Of a DNA stretch of 64,000 bases, positions 55,318 to 64,000 are shown one piece after another. Source of the stretch: CAJXMH01 sp964001305 (GTDB lineage Bacteria; Bacteroidota; Bacteroidia; Flavobacteriales_E; Vicingaceae); assembly GCA_964001305.1 (NCBI GenBank), contig CAXFAI010000008.1, positions 15,313-79,312 of the forward strand. The letters run 5' to 3'. How positions within the stretch are numbered: the first letter of the stretch is position 1; the number at the start of each line of letters is the position of its first letter. A model generated the notes under the pieces. It saw only the letters and a list, made by a program, of their open reading frames with translations, searched no databases and was not told the origin of the DNA. The translations under genes and the position numbers were made by a program.

Positions 55318-58300
55318 TTAGCGATTAATGATCAATTTTTCTGTCTTTAATTTGTCATTTCCAATACATTGAATACTGTATGTACCTGGTTTAAGAGAAC
55401 TCAAATCTAGGGTTTGCTTAGTCCCATTTTTAAAGTTCATTCTTTCTTCCAAAGAAACCTTTCCAGTTATATCAAAAACTCTCACTAAATAAACTCCATG
55501 AGTTGGTGTTTCAATATATAGAACCCCGTTCGATGGGTTTGGATAAATTTGAATTTCATCATCATTCATGAATTGATCAAAATTACTTTTCTCTCTTCTA
55601 CGACTTGCTGCACTTTCATCACCACATCTTTCAACATCAAAGCAAACGGTAAAGGTGCAAGTAGAAGAATCGCATAAATTGGTAATTATAACATCGAAAC
55701 AAACTGTTCCCCCTGGGAAATACATTAAATTGGTATTCCAAAGTCCATTAATGAAATTATAACCAGGCGATATATATTGTGGGTTCGAGTTAATGATTGA
55801 ACCTATTGGTGGAATTATGGAATAAGTATAACGATCGCAATCTTTTCCTATTCCTGCAAAATTTAAAGACAAGTTGAAATCATAATAGACGGTTCCATCT
55901 GAGGCAATTTTACAACGAACTTTGTCCATTTTTATGTCTCCTTCACAAGGTTCACTACAAGTAGTTAATGTAAGGTCTGTTTCGCAGGAATAACCTTCAC
56001 AACCATCGTAGGTCATTATGTAAAGTCTTATGGTGTGCGTGCCAACTGTGTTTGCAACATAATCTGGAACAGTTCCTGACCCTGAGCTCACAACATTCCA
56101 AGTCACACCATCAAATCGTTCCCATTTCCAAACAGCATAATTACCTGAAATGCCCGGGAAATTATAAGTTCCTCCAGGTTCTATACAATCTTCATAACAA
56201 CCACACATAAACTCACAAAAGTCTGGAAGTTCATATACGTTTACACTATTATAACTTTTACAACCATTAATATCAGTACCTTCCGCGTAATATACCCCTG
56301 ATGAATTTGCAAATGTAGAGGTGCTTACATCTCCTGTACTCCAAGAAATTGAGCTGAATATGCCAGGATTTGTTACCGTTAATTGAACTGGATTATTCGG
56401 ACAAGCAGGGCTCGGGTTTGTACTAATGTAAGGAGGGCCTGGATTAGGATGAACGACAACTGAGAATGGTAATGATTCTTTTGTACAATTCGAAACAGGT
56501 TCGGTAATAATAACTTTAAACTCATGGGTGCCAACAGGGGCGTTTGAGTAACTAAAGTCTGTTCCTGTTACTCCTGAAGGAGTATATGGAGAGCCATTTA
56601 TGCTTTCATACCATGTGTAGGTGAAATTACTTCCATAATTGCAAATCAAGCCGATATCGTCTCCAACACAATATTCATCTTCTCCAATAATAAGAGCTAG
56701 TGGGATTTCGACTACTTCAACAATCTCTGGGCCAAAGCTTTTAAAACAACCGTATGTGTCTGTTACTCCTAGGATATGGGAAGAGGTTTGAGTAGTTGTT
56801 TTAACATTTCCAATTGTTCCATCAACCCACAAATAGTCATATGGAGATGATGAAGGAGAGGTTGTATTATTAAATGTTAATGTGGCTGTGTTGCCAGGAC
56901 ACATAGGCATTGTAGATGGGCTGACAGTAATCATACCCGAAAGATTGTTATTCTTGATTTCTACTTGCTGACTATATGTATCATAACAACCATACTCATC
57001 TACAATACTTAAATCAACTTGATATGTACCGCTTGAAGTATAAGTTTTATCAGGATCTGAGGTTAAAATGGTTGATCCATCATTAAAGTCCCACATCCAA
57101 GAAGTAATATCTCCTACAGATAGGTCATCAAAATCTATTGGATTTCCAACACAAATTGGAGAATAGTTAAAGCTGAAATCTGCATCTGCTTTTTCAGGCA
57201 TAATAAATACTTCTTTATGTGTACAATTAGCGGGAATCGTTTGGCCGCCCCAAGAATATGTTAATGAAACATTAAGTGTTATTTCATAACTATGTCCTGG
57301 AGTTAGTCCAGATACATTTAAGAAATCCATACTACTTGAAGAAGTTAAATTGGATCCAAGGGTTAAATCGAAGATATTCCAGTTGTGATTAAAACTTGAA
57401 AGTGGACCATGTACTACGTCAGAAGTATTAATAAGGTCTACATCAAAGTTATTTCCGGGGCAACTAATGTTTATTTCAAAGTCACTTACTACAGGAACCA
57501 CAACATCAATTGTTTTGGCATTATCGCAAATACCAGGTCCATATGTGCCTGCTACAGTAACTGGGTAAACTCCACTTGCTGGAAAGCTAAAAGTTGGATT
57601 TGAGCCTGTTGCAGTACCTAAATTAGCAAAATACCATTTTATACTAGTTGGAGCAGGACTAATTGTTTCAAAAAATGAAACTACATTACAATTGGGAGTT
57701 TGAGTTCCAAATGAATAGCTATAGTTAGCACTACCACCATTGGGGGTACAAGTTGGAGGAGTTCCACAATTGCGCACATTTATAGTGTTTGTTGTAGCTG
57801 TGCATCCATTTCCATCTTGAACAACAACGTAATAAGAGCCTGCATCACTCGGGTTGTTCCCCATAGAGTGATTCGTTGTGCCAGTTGGGCTAAATGTACT
57901 GCCATTGTGATACCAGGTATAGGTGTATGGGCCAGTTCCTTGAACGCTTAAGAAAAGAGTAACAGCGTTATTGTCTATACAGTTTATGTCTCCTGTATAA
58001 GTTAAGTTAGCAACTGGTGCTGGGTTGACAGTTACATTCATTGTTTCGGTGAAAGTGAGGTTACAATTATCGGCTGTCATTCTAATAACAAAAGACCCAC
58101 TATGATTAGGGAAGGAGTAATTAAAAGAACTTCCCGAACCACTTGCAATAATACTTGCGTTCGAAGTGTTTTCTATTTCCCAATTAAAATTAGAAGGTGA
58201 GCCAATGTTGAATGTAGCATTCCAACTTCCATTTTGATTTTGACATAATGTGGTAGGTCCGGTTAATGTCATAACTGGATTGGTAACATTCACTTTAAAA

Positions 58301-60573
58301 GTATCATTAGTTAAATTGGCATTACAGAAAACGGGAGTTAATATTACATCAGCAAACCCAGAGTAGTTATTCCAAATGACATTAATGGTATTGCTTCCTT
58401 GGCCGTTTACAACACTTCCAGCGGTTGATGGATTAATACTCCAAATGTAGTCGTCTAGCAATGCCCCTGTTGTATATTGTTCAGGGGTAGTAGAGTTTGT
58501 ATTTGCACATACAGGGGTATTTCCCGTAATGTTTACCACTGGTGGTGTTTTGTCTAATATGGTAACATTGTATGGGTCAGATTTACAATTGTTGTTTTTT
58601 GATATGTGATAAAGAGAAATTTCCTTAATGGGTCCATTCCAGATAACAGAAACGGAGTTGCCATTAGAGGTAGTAACACTCCCATTATTGTTTACTTCCC
58701 ATTCTAAATAATAGTTAGAAGAAGCAGGACTTGCAGTGTAAATGCTTAAATCACCAATACAGACTTCAGTTGGTCCGTTAATTACGGTTGGTTCAGCTGG
58801 TTTTTCAATAATCGTAAGTCCATGAATTGCATTATCATTGCAATAGTCTCTAGGAGAGCTAACATCGTAAGCAATTACTGTGTAAGAACCCGCGGTTAAT
58901 GAAACTGGAGTGTTAAAACTACTGTTGGGTGTTCCAGTTGCTACAATACTGCCACTTTGGTTTTTAACCTCCCAGCTTAAAGTGCTACCAGATGGTCCTT
59001 GAATATTAGCTGCATCACCTTCACATATAAAATCTGGACCTGTTATTTCGAAAGGAGGTAATACTTCTACTTGAAAAGTATTTGACATTCCAGTGCAACT
59101 TAGAAAGGTGTTTTGATAATCAACAGTAATGTTATGTGTTCCTGAGCTGTTGAATTGATATGAAAAATCATGATCATTGCCTGTTTGTAGGACACCATTT
59201 ACATACCACTTGTATGTGGTGCCTGGAAAACAAGGGACCGAATAATGACCATTCTCACCAATACAAACTACATCATCCCCTTCAATATCTATGGTGTTTG
59301 GAATAATCGGTATGTCAACACTTACCACTTGGTCGCAAATATTTCCACAGCCATTTACTGAAAGTGAAATTGTGCCAATGGGACCTGATCCCCAACTGAT
59401 TTCTATTGAGGTAACATCAATACCATCAACATGAGTACTTGTCATGCTATTTATCGTTCCGTTTGCATTAACAATGGTTCCGTTTGGTGAAATGTTCCAT
59501 TCATAATGACCACCAACACAAGGCTGGGGTAAAATGGCATCATAAACAAACGTACCGTTATTACAGATTACATTTTGACAAACGATTTCGGGCCCTTCTT
59601 CATGCATTACTTTAACCCTCATGTAAGAAGTGTCTTTGCAATGACAGTTATTTTCTACCACTTGCATAACAAGGTAGTTTCCTGGATTTGTAAATGTTTC
59701 ACAAGGGTTTTGTTGGTTTGAGGTATTTCCATTTCCAAAATCCCAAAACCATGAATCAGCGCCAAGGGATAAATCATCAAAACAAGCTGTGCTATTTAAA
59801 CAGATTTCAAGAGTTGGAGCAGTAAAAGGGTCATTAGAACTATAGAGTGCACTACCTCCATTGTCAACTTTAAAACGGGCTATCGGTTTATCAACAATTT
59901 CAATGCAAGTAGTATCAGTTTGAACACAACCTGCAGGAGTTGTTTCAGTAACAATTACAAAAGCTTGACCGGGACTGCCCCAAGTAACAGTTGCTGAATT
60001 TGTGGTTGCACCACTTATACCAGTATAGCTTCCTATTACAGTCCATTGATAGGAGTTACCTGCTACGTAATTTGTAGTATAAGTCACAGGACTATCTTCA
60101 CAAACTGTTTCACATTCAGAAGGACCTCTTGGGTTATGTTGTACATACCTTTGCCCTTCGCCTTTCACTGTATCTTCAACACAATCGCTATCGAAGTTTG
60201 AACTAATTAAAGGATTAGGGCTTGTGTTTACAGTTACATTTAGTGAGGTGTTATTTATTACTGTATTACCATTTACTTCTTGAATACTAACTGTGTAGGG
60301 AGGGTTTCCTGCCAAACCCCAAGTAATGGTAAAAGTGGCTTGGTTGGTATTGGTGTTAACCGTTGCTTGACCTGTTCCACCAGAGACACTCCAGTTGTAA
60401 GTATGTCCTAACGTATATGGGTAGGTATAGGTAATAATGTCTCCTTCACAAACATTAGTAGGTCCATTAATTGTGCTTGCAGAAGCAGGCAAAGCATAAA
60501 GACCAAGTGAAAATAAAATAGAGACTAAATAGGCAGTCGCCATTTGGCGAAATTGATAATTGCTTGTTTCCAT
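55318..60573 (-). CDS. Giant T9SS-secreted protein with many PKD-like domains
   Basis: This 1751-residue exported protein has two possible ATGs, 60573 and 60543. The second gives the tidier signal peptide (MATAYLVSILFSLGLYALP). The body is a chain of Ig/PKD-like domains: VCEGD- or VCIGD-type openings recur (about residues 40, 440, 515 and 610). True PKD signatures occur at about residues 270 (SWFWDFGNGNTSNQQNP) and 1190 (SWMWDFNDGSTILTSDP). It is Cys-rich. A conserved-looking Cys-rich region follows at about 1500-1680, and the last 75 residues are a type A T9SS sorting domain (IQIYPNPSNGVLYIE ... LKPGTYSIQCIGND). It probably works as a surface adhesin. No enzyme domain is visible. Confidence 0.9.
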   Translation of the reverse strand: METSNYQFRQMATAYLVSILFSLGLYALPASASTINGPTNVCEGDIITYTYPYTLGHTYNWSVSGGTGQATVNTNTNQATFTITWGLAGNPPYTVSIQEVNGNTVINNTSLNVTVNTSPNPLISSNFDSDCVEDTVKGEGQRYVQHNPRGPSECETVCEDSPVTYTTNYVAGNSYQWTVIGSYTGISGATTNSATVTWGSPGQAFVIVTETTPAGCVQTDTTCIEIVDKPIARFKVDNGGSALYSSNDPFTAPTLEICLNSTACFDDLSLGADSWFWDFGNGNTSNQQNPCETFTNPGNYLVMQVVENNCHCKDTSYMRVKVMHEEGPEIVCQNVICNNGTFVYDAILPQPCVGGHYEWNISPNGTIVNANGTINSMTSTHVDGIDVTSIEISWGSGPIGTISLSVNGCGNICDQVVSVDIPIIPNTIDIEGDDVVCIGENGHYSVPCFPGTTYKWYVNGVLQTGNDHDFSYQFNSSGTHNITVDYQNTFLSCTGMSNTFQVEVLPPFEITGPDFICEGDAANIQGPSGSTLSWEVKNQSGSIVATGTPNSSFNTPVSLTAGSYTVIAYDVSSPRDYCNDNAIHGLTIIEKPAEPTVINGPTEVCIGDLSIYTASPASSNYYLEWEVNNNGSVTTSNGNSVSVIWNGPIKEISLYHISKNNNCKSDPYNVTILDKTPPVVNITGNTPVCANTNSTTPEQYTTGALLDDYIWSINPSTAGSVVNGQGSNTINVIWNNYSGFADVILTPVFCNANLTNDTFKVNVTNPVMTLTGPTTLCQNQNGSWNATFNIGSPSNFNWEIENTSNASIIASGSGSSFNYSFPNHSGSFVIRMTADNCNLTFTETMNVTVNPAPVANLTYTGDINCIDNNAVTLFLSVQGTGPYTYTWYHNGSTFSPTGTTNHSMGNNPSDAGSYYVVVQDGNGCTATTNTINVRNCGTPPTCTPNGGSANYSYSFGTQTPNCNVVSFFETISPAPTSIKWYFANLGTATGSNPTFSFPASGVYPVTVAGTYGPGICDNAKTIDVVVPVVSDFEINISCPGNNFDVDLINTSDVVHGPLSSFNHNWNIFDLTLGSNLTSSSSMDFLNVSGLTPGHSYEITLNVSLTYSWGGQTIPANCTHKEVFIMPEKADADFSFNYSPICVGNPIDFDDLSVGDITSWMWDFNDGSTILTSDPDKTYTSSGTYQVDLSIVDEYGCYDTYSQQVEIKNNNLSGMITVSPSTMPMCPGNTATLTFNNTTSPSSSPYDYLWVDGTIGNVKTTTQTSSHILGVTDTYGCFKSFGPEIVEVVEIPLALIIGEDEYCVGDDIGLICNYGSNFTYTWYESINGSPYTPSGVTGTDFSYSNAPVGTHEFKVIITEPVSNCTKESLPFSVVVHPNPGPPYISTNPSPACPNNPVQLTVTNPGIFSSISWSTGDVSTSTFANSSGVYYAEGTDINGCKSYNSVNVYELPDFCEFMCGCYEDCIEPGGTYNFPGISGNYAVWKWERFDGVTWNVVSSGSGTVPDYVANTVGTHTIRLYIMTYDGCEGYSCETDLTLTTCSEPCEGDIKMDKVRCKIASDGTVYYDFNLSLNFAGIGKDCDRYTYSIIPPIGSIINSNPQYISPGYNFINGLWNTNLMYFPGGTVCFDVIITNLCDSSTCTFTVCFDVERCGDESAASRRREKSNFDQFMNDDEIQIYPNPSNGVLYIETPTHGVYLVRVFDITGKVSLEERMNFKNGTKQTLDLSSLKPGTYSIQCIGNDKLKTEKLIINR

Positions 60574-60767
60574 CTGAAATTGTTTTAAGTTGTTAATACT
60601 TCATAATGACTTCTAAAGTTGAACTTTGAAATTTCATTTTTAAAGAATGAATGAGTGAACGGTAGTTCTGAATTAGGCGATGGTAAATCTTACTTAGTGA
60701 ATGAGATTATTGAAAGAATGAAAACTTTTATACTAGAGAATAAACCTATTAATCGATAGATTCCCAA

Positions 60768-61346
60768 CTAGTCTCTATGAATTTGATGCTTATGAATTAA
60801 GTCTCCTTTAAATTCATTTGGATGGTGTGTAGTAATGAATATAAGCTTTTCGCTTGCGAATGAGTTTAATAGTTCAATGATTGCACACTTTGATTCATTG
60901 TCTATATTTTCAATAGGTTCATCAAGAAAGTAAATGGAACCTTTTGTTTGGCAAAGATTAAGAAGGAGCAAAAATTTCTTTTTTTCACCAGTTGAACACT
61001 TCTTGAAAGGCTGATTGAGAATGTGATTTATATTGAGTTTGTTTGCCATTTTTTCAAATAAACTTCTATCAAGGGAAGAGGTGAATGTGAAATATTTTAC
61101 AATCTTGTTTAGCGTTTCACCAGAAGGAATTGTTGTTTCTTCTATAAAAGGATTGAAGCCAGTGTGTTCAATTTCTCTTATCAACTCACAAAACTCTTGA
61201 TTTGCTATTTTGATCTTTTTAGAAAGAATTCTAAGTAAGGTTGTTTTTCCACTTCCATTCTTGCCAATTAATAGGGTTAAACCTCTTTGAAACTTAGGAA
61301 CATTGATTAAAAGCCTAAAATCTTTGCTTATTTCAATACTAGGCAT
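60768..61346 (-). CDS. Small ABC transporter ATPase
   Basis: The 192-residue ATPase has Walker A IGKNGSGKTTLLR (about residue 27), a modified signature CSTGEKKKFLLLL in place of LSGGQ, Walker B SIYFLDEPIEN and an H-loop TTHH. It is short, ending soon after the H-loop; the last 13 residues include the KGDLIHKHQIH segment encoded by the right-hand direct repeat. Its start overlaps the upstream membrane gene by 8 bp, so the two form a minimal ABC-2-like export pair. The substrate is unknown. Confidence 0.88.
   Translation of the reverse strand: MPSIEISKDFRLLINVPKFQRGLTLLIGKNGSGKTTLLRILSKKIKIANQEFCELIREIEHTGFNPFIEETTIPSGETLNKIVKYFTFTSSLDRSLFEKMANKLNINHILNQPFKKCSTGEKKKFLLLLNLCQTKGSIYFLDEPIENIDNESKCAIIELLNSFASEKLIFITTHHPNEFKGDLIHKHQIHRD
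60777..60809 (+). repeat. 33-bp direct repeat, right copy (3' end of ABC ATPase gene)
   Basis: Identical to 54295-54327. The repeat is exactly 11 in-frame codons of the ATPase gene, followed by codons for Arg and Asp and a TAG stop. Confidence 0.92.
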
Positions 61347-62007
61347 GAGAAAAGAAATACGTTTTTGATTTATAAGTGCTAACTACAAGGAAGATAAGAC
61401 TAAAAGAGCACAATAATATTAAATTGTAAAGGTTGCTTGAATCAAAGGGTATGTATTTGATAAAGTTGAAATTCCATAATTTTTCAAATGGAAGATTAAC
61501 TAGACTCAGAATAATCGGTATAAAATAAAGGATGAATAAAGTGCTGTAACTATTTTTTATCCTTAAACAAGTGGCAAAAAAGCTATTTACAAATAGGGCA
61601 AATACAAATGTCTTTAAACTGAAATAGAGGAATTGATGTAAGCCTATTTCAATATTAGAAATTGTGTAAACTGAAAAGAAGAGTAAAAGATAAATTAGGG
61701 AATAGAGTGCAGGAAATAGCAAATTCATACTCAAGTTAATCTGTATTTCCTTTAAGCTTGAATGTTGAGCAATAAGATAAACAAAGTTGATTTTATTGAG
61801 ATAGTATCTAGTAAAAGCAAGGAATAAAAAACAAGTTAGATATTGATTGCTTTCTATGCTGGATGAATAACTATTTAACGATGATGTTTTAATTGTATCT
61901 ATTTCTCCCAGTAAAAATATGAGTATAACAATTGTTGCTATGAACAGAGGATACTTAATGCCTTTAATAAATCGTAAAGCCCATAAAGAGTTAAGTAATT
62001 GTTTCAT
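61339..62007 (-). CDS. Membrane protein, probable ABC permease partner
   Basis: The 222-residue protein has about six hydrophobic segments (for example KYPLFIATIVILIFLLGEI, FPALYSLIYLLLFFSVYTI, TLFILYFIPIILSLVNL). No family motif is recognisable. Its reading frame overlaps the ATPase start by 8 bp, which strongly suggests that it is the membrane half of the same transporter. Codon use is AT-rich like its neighbours. It lies downstream of atpC but behind a 20-bp hairpin terminator, so it needs its own promoter, which I could not identify. Confidence 0.78.
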   Translation of the reverse strand: MKQLLNSLWALRFIKGIKYPLFIATIVILIFLLGEIDTIKTSSLNSYSSSIESNQYLTCFLFLAFTRYYLNKINFVYLIAQHSSLKEIQINLSMNLLFPALYSLIYLLLFFSVYTISNIEIGLHQFLYFSLKTFVFALFVNSFFATCLRIKNSYSTLFILYFIPIILSLVNLPFEKLWNFNFIKYIPFDSSNLYNLILLCSFSLIFLVVSTYKSKTYFFSHA

Positions 62008-62047
62008 CGCAAGTAAATATAAGCTTGCTGAAACGAATTAGATATTT

Positions 62048-62092
62048 AAAACAAAAAAACCTGAAGCAATTTGCTTCAGGTTTTTTTGTTTT
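62048..62092. terminator. Long-stem bidirectional terminator after atpC
   Basis: A perfect 20-bp inverted repeat (62048-62067 with 62073-62092), loop aattt, with GC core cctgaagc and A/T-rich lower stem. It ends the ATP synthase transcript. Confidence 0.93.
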
Positions 62093-62108
62093 GATTCTAA
62101 AATGCTAA

Positions 62109-62342
62109 TTATTCAGCGAGAACAATAATTTTATTGTGGTTGACTTCAACCACCCCACCTTTTACATCAAAGAATTGTTCTTTACCTCCTTCAATAACTT
62201 TTATTTTACCTTCTTTCAAGGTAGCTACCATAGGGGCGTGATTTTCTTTAATTCCAAAACTTCCGTCAGAACCTGGGAAAGTAGCTAAAGAAACATCTCC
62301 GCTATAAACGTTTCGGTCTGGGGTTACAATTTCAATTAACAT
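62109..62342 (-). CDS. atpC: ATP synthase F1 epsilon subunit, short form
   Basis: This is the epsilon subunit of F1 ATP synthase, with the beta-sandwich N-terminal domain only (MLIEIVTPDRNVYSGDVSLATFPGSDGSFGI ... GGVVEVNHNKIIVLAE). At 77 residues it lacks the C-terminal two-helix domain that in E. coli and Bacillus inhibits ATP hydrolysis. Short forms are known in Bacteroidota. It follows atpD after 10 bp in the minus direction. Confidence 0.95.
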   Translation of the reverse strand: MLIEIVTPDRNVYSGDVSLATFPGSDGSFGIKENHAPMVATLKEGKIKVIEGGKEQFFDVKGGVVEVNHNKIIVLAE

Positions 62343-62352
62343 ATCAATTCAA

Positions 62353-63870
62353 TTACTTATTCTCAGCCAACATTTTTTCACCAGCTTCAATCGCCTCTTC
62401 AATGGTTCCTTTCAAGTTAAAGGCTGCTTCTGGATACTTATCTACTTCACCATCCATAATCATGTTAAAGCCTTTTATGGTATCTTGAATATCAACCAAT
62501 ACTCCCTTCAATCCAGTAAACTGCTCAGCTACGTGGAAAGGTTGAGATAAGAAACGCTGTACACGACGTGCTCTGTGTACGACTAATTTATCTTCTTCAG
62601 ACAATTCATCCATACCTAAGATGGCAATAATGTCTTGAAGCTCTTTGTATCGTTGTAAAATTTCTTTTACTCTTTGTGCTGTATCGTAATGTTCTTTTCC
62701 TACAATCTCTGGAGTCAAAATTCTAGAAGTTGAATCCAATGGATCAACCGCAGGATAAATTCCTAACTCAGCAATTTTTCTAGAAAGTACAGTAGTTGCA
62801 TCCAAGTGAGCAAATGTTGTTGCAGGAGCAGGGTCAGTTAAGTCATCCGCAGGTACGTAAACCGCCTGAACAGAAGTAATAGATCCTGATTTTGTAGATG
62901 TAATTCTTTCCTGCATGGCACCCATTTCAGTGGCCAAAGTAGGTTGGTAACCTACCGCAGATGGCATACGTCCAAGTAGTGCAGATACTTCAGAACCAGC
63001 TTGTGTAAATCGGAAAATGTTATCGATAAAGAAAAGGATATCTTTTCCTTGTCCATCTCCGCTGTCTTTATCACCGTCACGGAAGTACTCCGCCAATGTT
63101 AATCCTGAAAGAGCAACTCGAGCACGTGCTCCAGGAGGCTCATTCATTTGTCCAAAAACAAACGATGCTTTAGATTCTTTTAATTCTTCTTTGTCAATAG
63201 CAGATAAATCCCATCCGCCTTTTTCCATAGACTCGATAAATTTCTCACCGTATTTTACAATACCTGCTTCAATCATCTCACGCATCAAGTCATTTCCTTC
63301 TCTGGTACGCTCACCAACACCTGCAAATACAGAAAGACCACCATGACCTTTTGCAATGTTGTTAATCAACTCCTGAATCAATACGGTTTTACCAACACCG
63401 GCACCACCGAATAATCCAATTTTACCACCTTTAGCATAAGGCTCAATCAAGTCAATAACTTTAATTCCTGTAAAAAGTACCTCAGTTGCAGTTGACAAAT
63501 CTTCGAACTTTGGTGGCTCACGGTGAATCGACGATCCATTATCTTTTGACAATTCGCCAATACCATCGATAGCATCTCCAACTACGTTGAATAGTCTTCC
63601 TTTTATCTCATCTCCAATTGGCATTTGAATAGGAGCTCCAGTTGCTGTAACAGCTGCACCTCTTTGAAGACCTTCTGTAGAATCCATAGAGATGGTTCTT
63701 ACGGTATCTTCACCAATGTGAGTTTGTGTTTCTAAAATAACTTTTTCACCACTAGGCTTAGTAACTTCTAGTGCATCCAAAATAGCAGGTAACTTTGAAC
63801 CTTCAGCATCAAAGCTTACATCTACTACAGGACCGATAACTTGGGTAATTTTTCCAGAATTTGTTGACAT
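62353..63870 (-). CDS. atpD: ATP synthase F1 beta subunit
   Basis: The catalytic beta subunit of F1 ATP synthase. Walker A GGAGVGKTVLIQ is near residue 158, the catalytic Glu region is GVGERTREGNDL, and Walker B is ILFFIDNIFRFTQAGSE. The DELSEEDK motif near the C-terminus is intact, and the length of 505 residues fits Bacteroidota. It has its own consensus promoter 43 bases upstream and pairs with atpC. The other F1Fo genes are not in the window, as is usual for the split ATP synthase loci of this phylum. Confidence 0.98.
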   Translation of the reverse strand: MSTNSGKITQVIGPVVDVSFDAEGSKLPAILDALEVTKPSGEKVILETQTHIGEDTVRTISMDSTEGLQRGAAVTATGAPIQMPIGDEIKGRLFNVVGDAIDGIGELSKDNGSSIHREPPKFEDLSTATEVLFTGIKVIDLIEPYAKGGKIGLFGGAGVGKTVLIQELINNIAKGHGGLSVFAGVGERTREGNDLMREMIEAGIVKYGEKFIESMEKGGWDLSAIDKEELKESKASFVFGQMNEPPGARARVALSGLTLAEYFRDGDKDSGDGQGKDILFFIDNIFRFTQAGSEVSALLGRMPSAVGYQPTLATEMGAMQERITSTKSGSITSVQAVYVPADDLTDPAPATTFAHLDATTVLSRKIAELGIYPAVDPLDSTSRILTPEIVGKEHYDTAQRVKEILQRYKELQDIIAILGMDELSEEDKLVVHRARRVQRFLSQPFHVAEQFTGLKGVLVDIQDTIKGFNMIMDGEVDKYPEAAFNLKGTIEEAIEAGEKMLAENK

Positions 63871-63913
63871 TTCGTACGCGTTATATAAATAATATCTTGT
63901 CCAAATTTGGCTG

Positions 63914-63942
63914 CAAAAGTAGTGCTTTTTGCTATTCCCAAA
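63914..63942 (-). promoter_or_regulatory. Promoter of atpD-atpC
   Basis: On the minus strand TTTG (63942-63939), a 17-base spacer and TACTTTTG (63921-63914). The atpD ATG starts 43 bases downstream. Confidence 0.75.
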
Positions 63943-64000
63943 AAGTTAAATGGCCTTTTTTTATTTTCCTATTTTTGAGGATTCTACATACGTATTAAAA

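Noticed and set aside
60649..60721. GAATGAG-type repeats upstream of the giant gene, as possible LytTR binding sites
   Set aside because: The copies are unevenly spaced (50 and 17 bp) and do not match a known LytTR site; expected by chance in AT-rich DNA.
63017..63346. 109-codon plus-strand frame inside atpD
   Set aside because: It is the antisense of a highly conserved gene; low-complexity Ser/Pro-rich translation.

Overview
This window is chromosomal DNA of a Bacteroidota bacterium, most likely a marine flavobacterium of the Cryomorphaceae type. The phylum call rests on several independent signs: an alternative complex III (Act) operon joined to cytochrome oxidase, the type IX secretion translocon gene sprA, the gliding gene gldA, three proteins with type A T9SS sorting tails, Omp28 and DUF6029 family proteins, AT-rich DNA, and promoters of the TTTG-N17-20-TAnnTTTG type. 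The family-level placement is an inference. Almost everything reads as core genome. I see no transposase, integrase, CRISPR array or rRNA.

Layout. 1-8622: actB (5' end cut off), actC, actD, actE, actF, coxB, coxA, a respiratory operon passing electrons from menaquinol to oxygen, closed by a strong hairpin. 8679-11288: a small barrel protein, ruvB and queG. 11260-15914 (minus strand): a small conserved protein, ubiX with an outer-membrane barrel gene, and a TlpA / DUF6029 / Omp28 operon. 16028-17257: a secreted protein built from two copies of one unit. 17295-18002: a zinc-less sirtuin. 18071-29530: maeB, ruvA, sprA, gcvH and tonB. 29581-37647: orphan binding protein, coiled-coil lipoprotein, M20 hydrolase, half-size TauE, a TolB/BamA-like giant, an MBL hydrolase and a barrel protein. 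37660-41181 (minus): kmo, kynU and a UbiA-like gene. 41310-46222: gcvP and a secreted protein. 46280-47766 (minus): MlaFE-type ABC transporter. 47918-47990: initiator tRNA. 48042-50235: era and der. 50265-52493 (minus): metK and gldA. 52557-54275: rsgA, dtd, mazG-like. 54391-60573 (minus): a LytTR regulator and a 1751-residue secreted PKD-type protein. 60768-62007 (minus): a small ABC transporter. 62109-63870 (minus): atpC and atpD.

How the genes connect: ActB-F, CoxB/CoxA and AtpD/AtpC belong to one aerobic energy chain. SprA forms the outer-membrane pore through which the sorting-tail proteins at 16028, 44288 and 55318-60573 should leave the cell, and GldA is a gliding-associated ATPase. 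GcvH and GcvP are two parts of the glycine cleavage system encoded about 13 kb apart. KynU and KMO are two steps of tryptophan catabolism.

The least expected structure is a perfect 33-bp direct repeat. One copy is the last in-frame 11 codons before the terminal residues of the small ABC ATPase gene (60777-60809). The other lies between the mazG-like and LytTR genes (54295-54327). Together they bracket exactly the LytTR regulator and giant secreted-protein genes. Recombination between the copies would delete both genes and still leave the ATPase reading frame closed. The regulator itself has lost the phospho-accepting aspartate.
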